A stretch of 13,201 nt of DNA from S012-113 sp039714715. GTDB lineage: Bacteria; Bacteroidota; Bacteroidia; Cytophagales; Cyclobacteriaceae. Below the pieces are notes generated by a model. That model did not search any database and was not told where the DNA came from. It saw nothing but the letters and a program-made list of their open reading frames with translations. Made by a program: the position numbers and the translations under genes. Positions 13,071 to 13,201 of this stretch are shown here, in pieces. Positions within the stretch are counted from its first letter, which is position 1. The number at the start of each line of letters is the position of its first letter. Location of the stretch: assembly GCA_039714715.1 (NCBI GenBank), contig JBDLIU010000113.1, positions 1 through 13,201 on the forward strand. The letters run 5' to 3'.

Positions 13071-13201
13071 TTTTAGTATTTAAACCATTGTATTAACCCA
13101 TATTCATTGTAACTTTGCCGTCCGAAAAGTCACAAAGGGTGAGGTTTGGGTTTAGGGCAAAGGCGAGGTTGGTATAAAGTTGGAGAGGGTTACGAACTAG
13201 C
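13071..13201. other. 131-bp region after purA with no identified gene
   Basis: The first 50 bp are AT-rich. From about 13118 the sequence becomes visibly more G-rich on the plus strand than the rest of the window. No start with a supported plus-strand frame is present. On the minus strand a frame of 36 codons is open from the right edge to a TAA at 13095-13093, but its third positions are C-rich, unlike the other genes here, so I do not call it a gene. No clear terminator hairpin for purA was found. Confidence 0.5.
13087..13117 (+). promoter_or_regulatory. Bacteroidota-type promoter (-33/-7) reading out of the window
   Basis: ATTG (13087-13090) and TAACTTTG (13110-13117) are separated by 19 bp. 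This fits the Bacteroidota consensus TTTG - about 19 bp - TANNTTTG with a perfect -7 element. Transcription would start near 13123 and proceed rightwards into sequence beyond the window. It is the best -33/-7 pair seen here. Confidence 0.5.

Noticed and set aside
13093..13201. A 36-codon minus-strand open frame running in from the right edge
   Set aside because: Short, with C-rich third codon positions unlike the other genes, and overlapping a good plus-strand promoter; no family recognised. It remains possible if the sequence beyond the window supports it.
1..13201. CRISPR array, prophage, transposase, toxin-antitoxin or defence genes
   Set aside because: No regularly spaced repeats, integrase, transposase or small paired genes were seen; the coding content is housekeeping genes in good frame.

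Overview
The window reads as a chromosomal segment of an AT-rich Gram-negative bacterium of the phylum Bacteroidota, probably a Cytophagales-like lineage. Supporting signs are an lpxB gene (lipid A, hence an outer membrane), several matches to the Bacteroidota -7 promoter element TANNTTTG, start codons mostly without a clear Shine-Dalgarno sequence, and a trigger factor whose N-terminus is of the Bacteroidota type. The lineage is an inference; no rRNA is present to settle it. Nearly all of the window is intact, recognisable housekeeping coding sequence. I do not see a convincing new multi-gene system; the most unusual material is in the intergenic DNA.

Layout. Positions 1-683 hold the C-terminal half of a ChrA-type chromate transporter, cut by the window edge. 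A PAPS-type sulfotransferase gene follows 3 nt later (687-1712). It converges on lpxB (1734-2831, minus). A 153-bp divergent promoter region separates lpxB from a DUF255/thioredoxin-like gene (2985-5000, plus), whose stop codon overlaps the stop of clpX. The minus-strand block 8401-4997 is the classic proteostasis cluster tig-clpP-clpX (trigger factor, ClpP protease, ClpX unfoldase). A hairpin terminator lies between tig and clpP, so clpPX probably has its own promoter.

A tRNA-Leu(UAG) gene on the minus strand (8485-8566) separates tig from the next plus-strand block. It is bracketed by two copies of a short palindromic repeat, and a degenerate copy of its own 5' end sits just upstream, interrupted by one of these palindromes.

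From 8696 to 13070 four plus-strand genes are tightly packed: a bifunctional Rel/SpoT (p)ppGpp synthetase-hydrolase, a Fur-family metalloregulator, a STAS-domain anti-anti-sigma-like protein and purA. STAS and purA overlap by 11 nt, and fur and STAS are 2 nt apart, so these three are probably co-transcribed and partly coupled in translation. A 15-nt inverted repeat overlaps a -7-like element directly before fur and is a candidate autoregulatory operator. The block joins stringent response, metal sensing, a partner-switching component and AMP synthesis. The last 131 bp after purA hold a good Bacteroidota-type promoter match but no identifiable gene.
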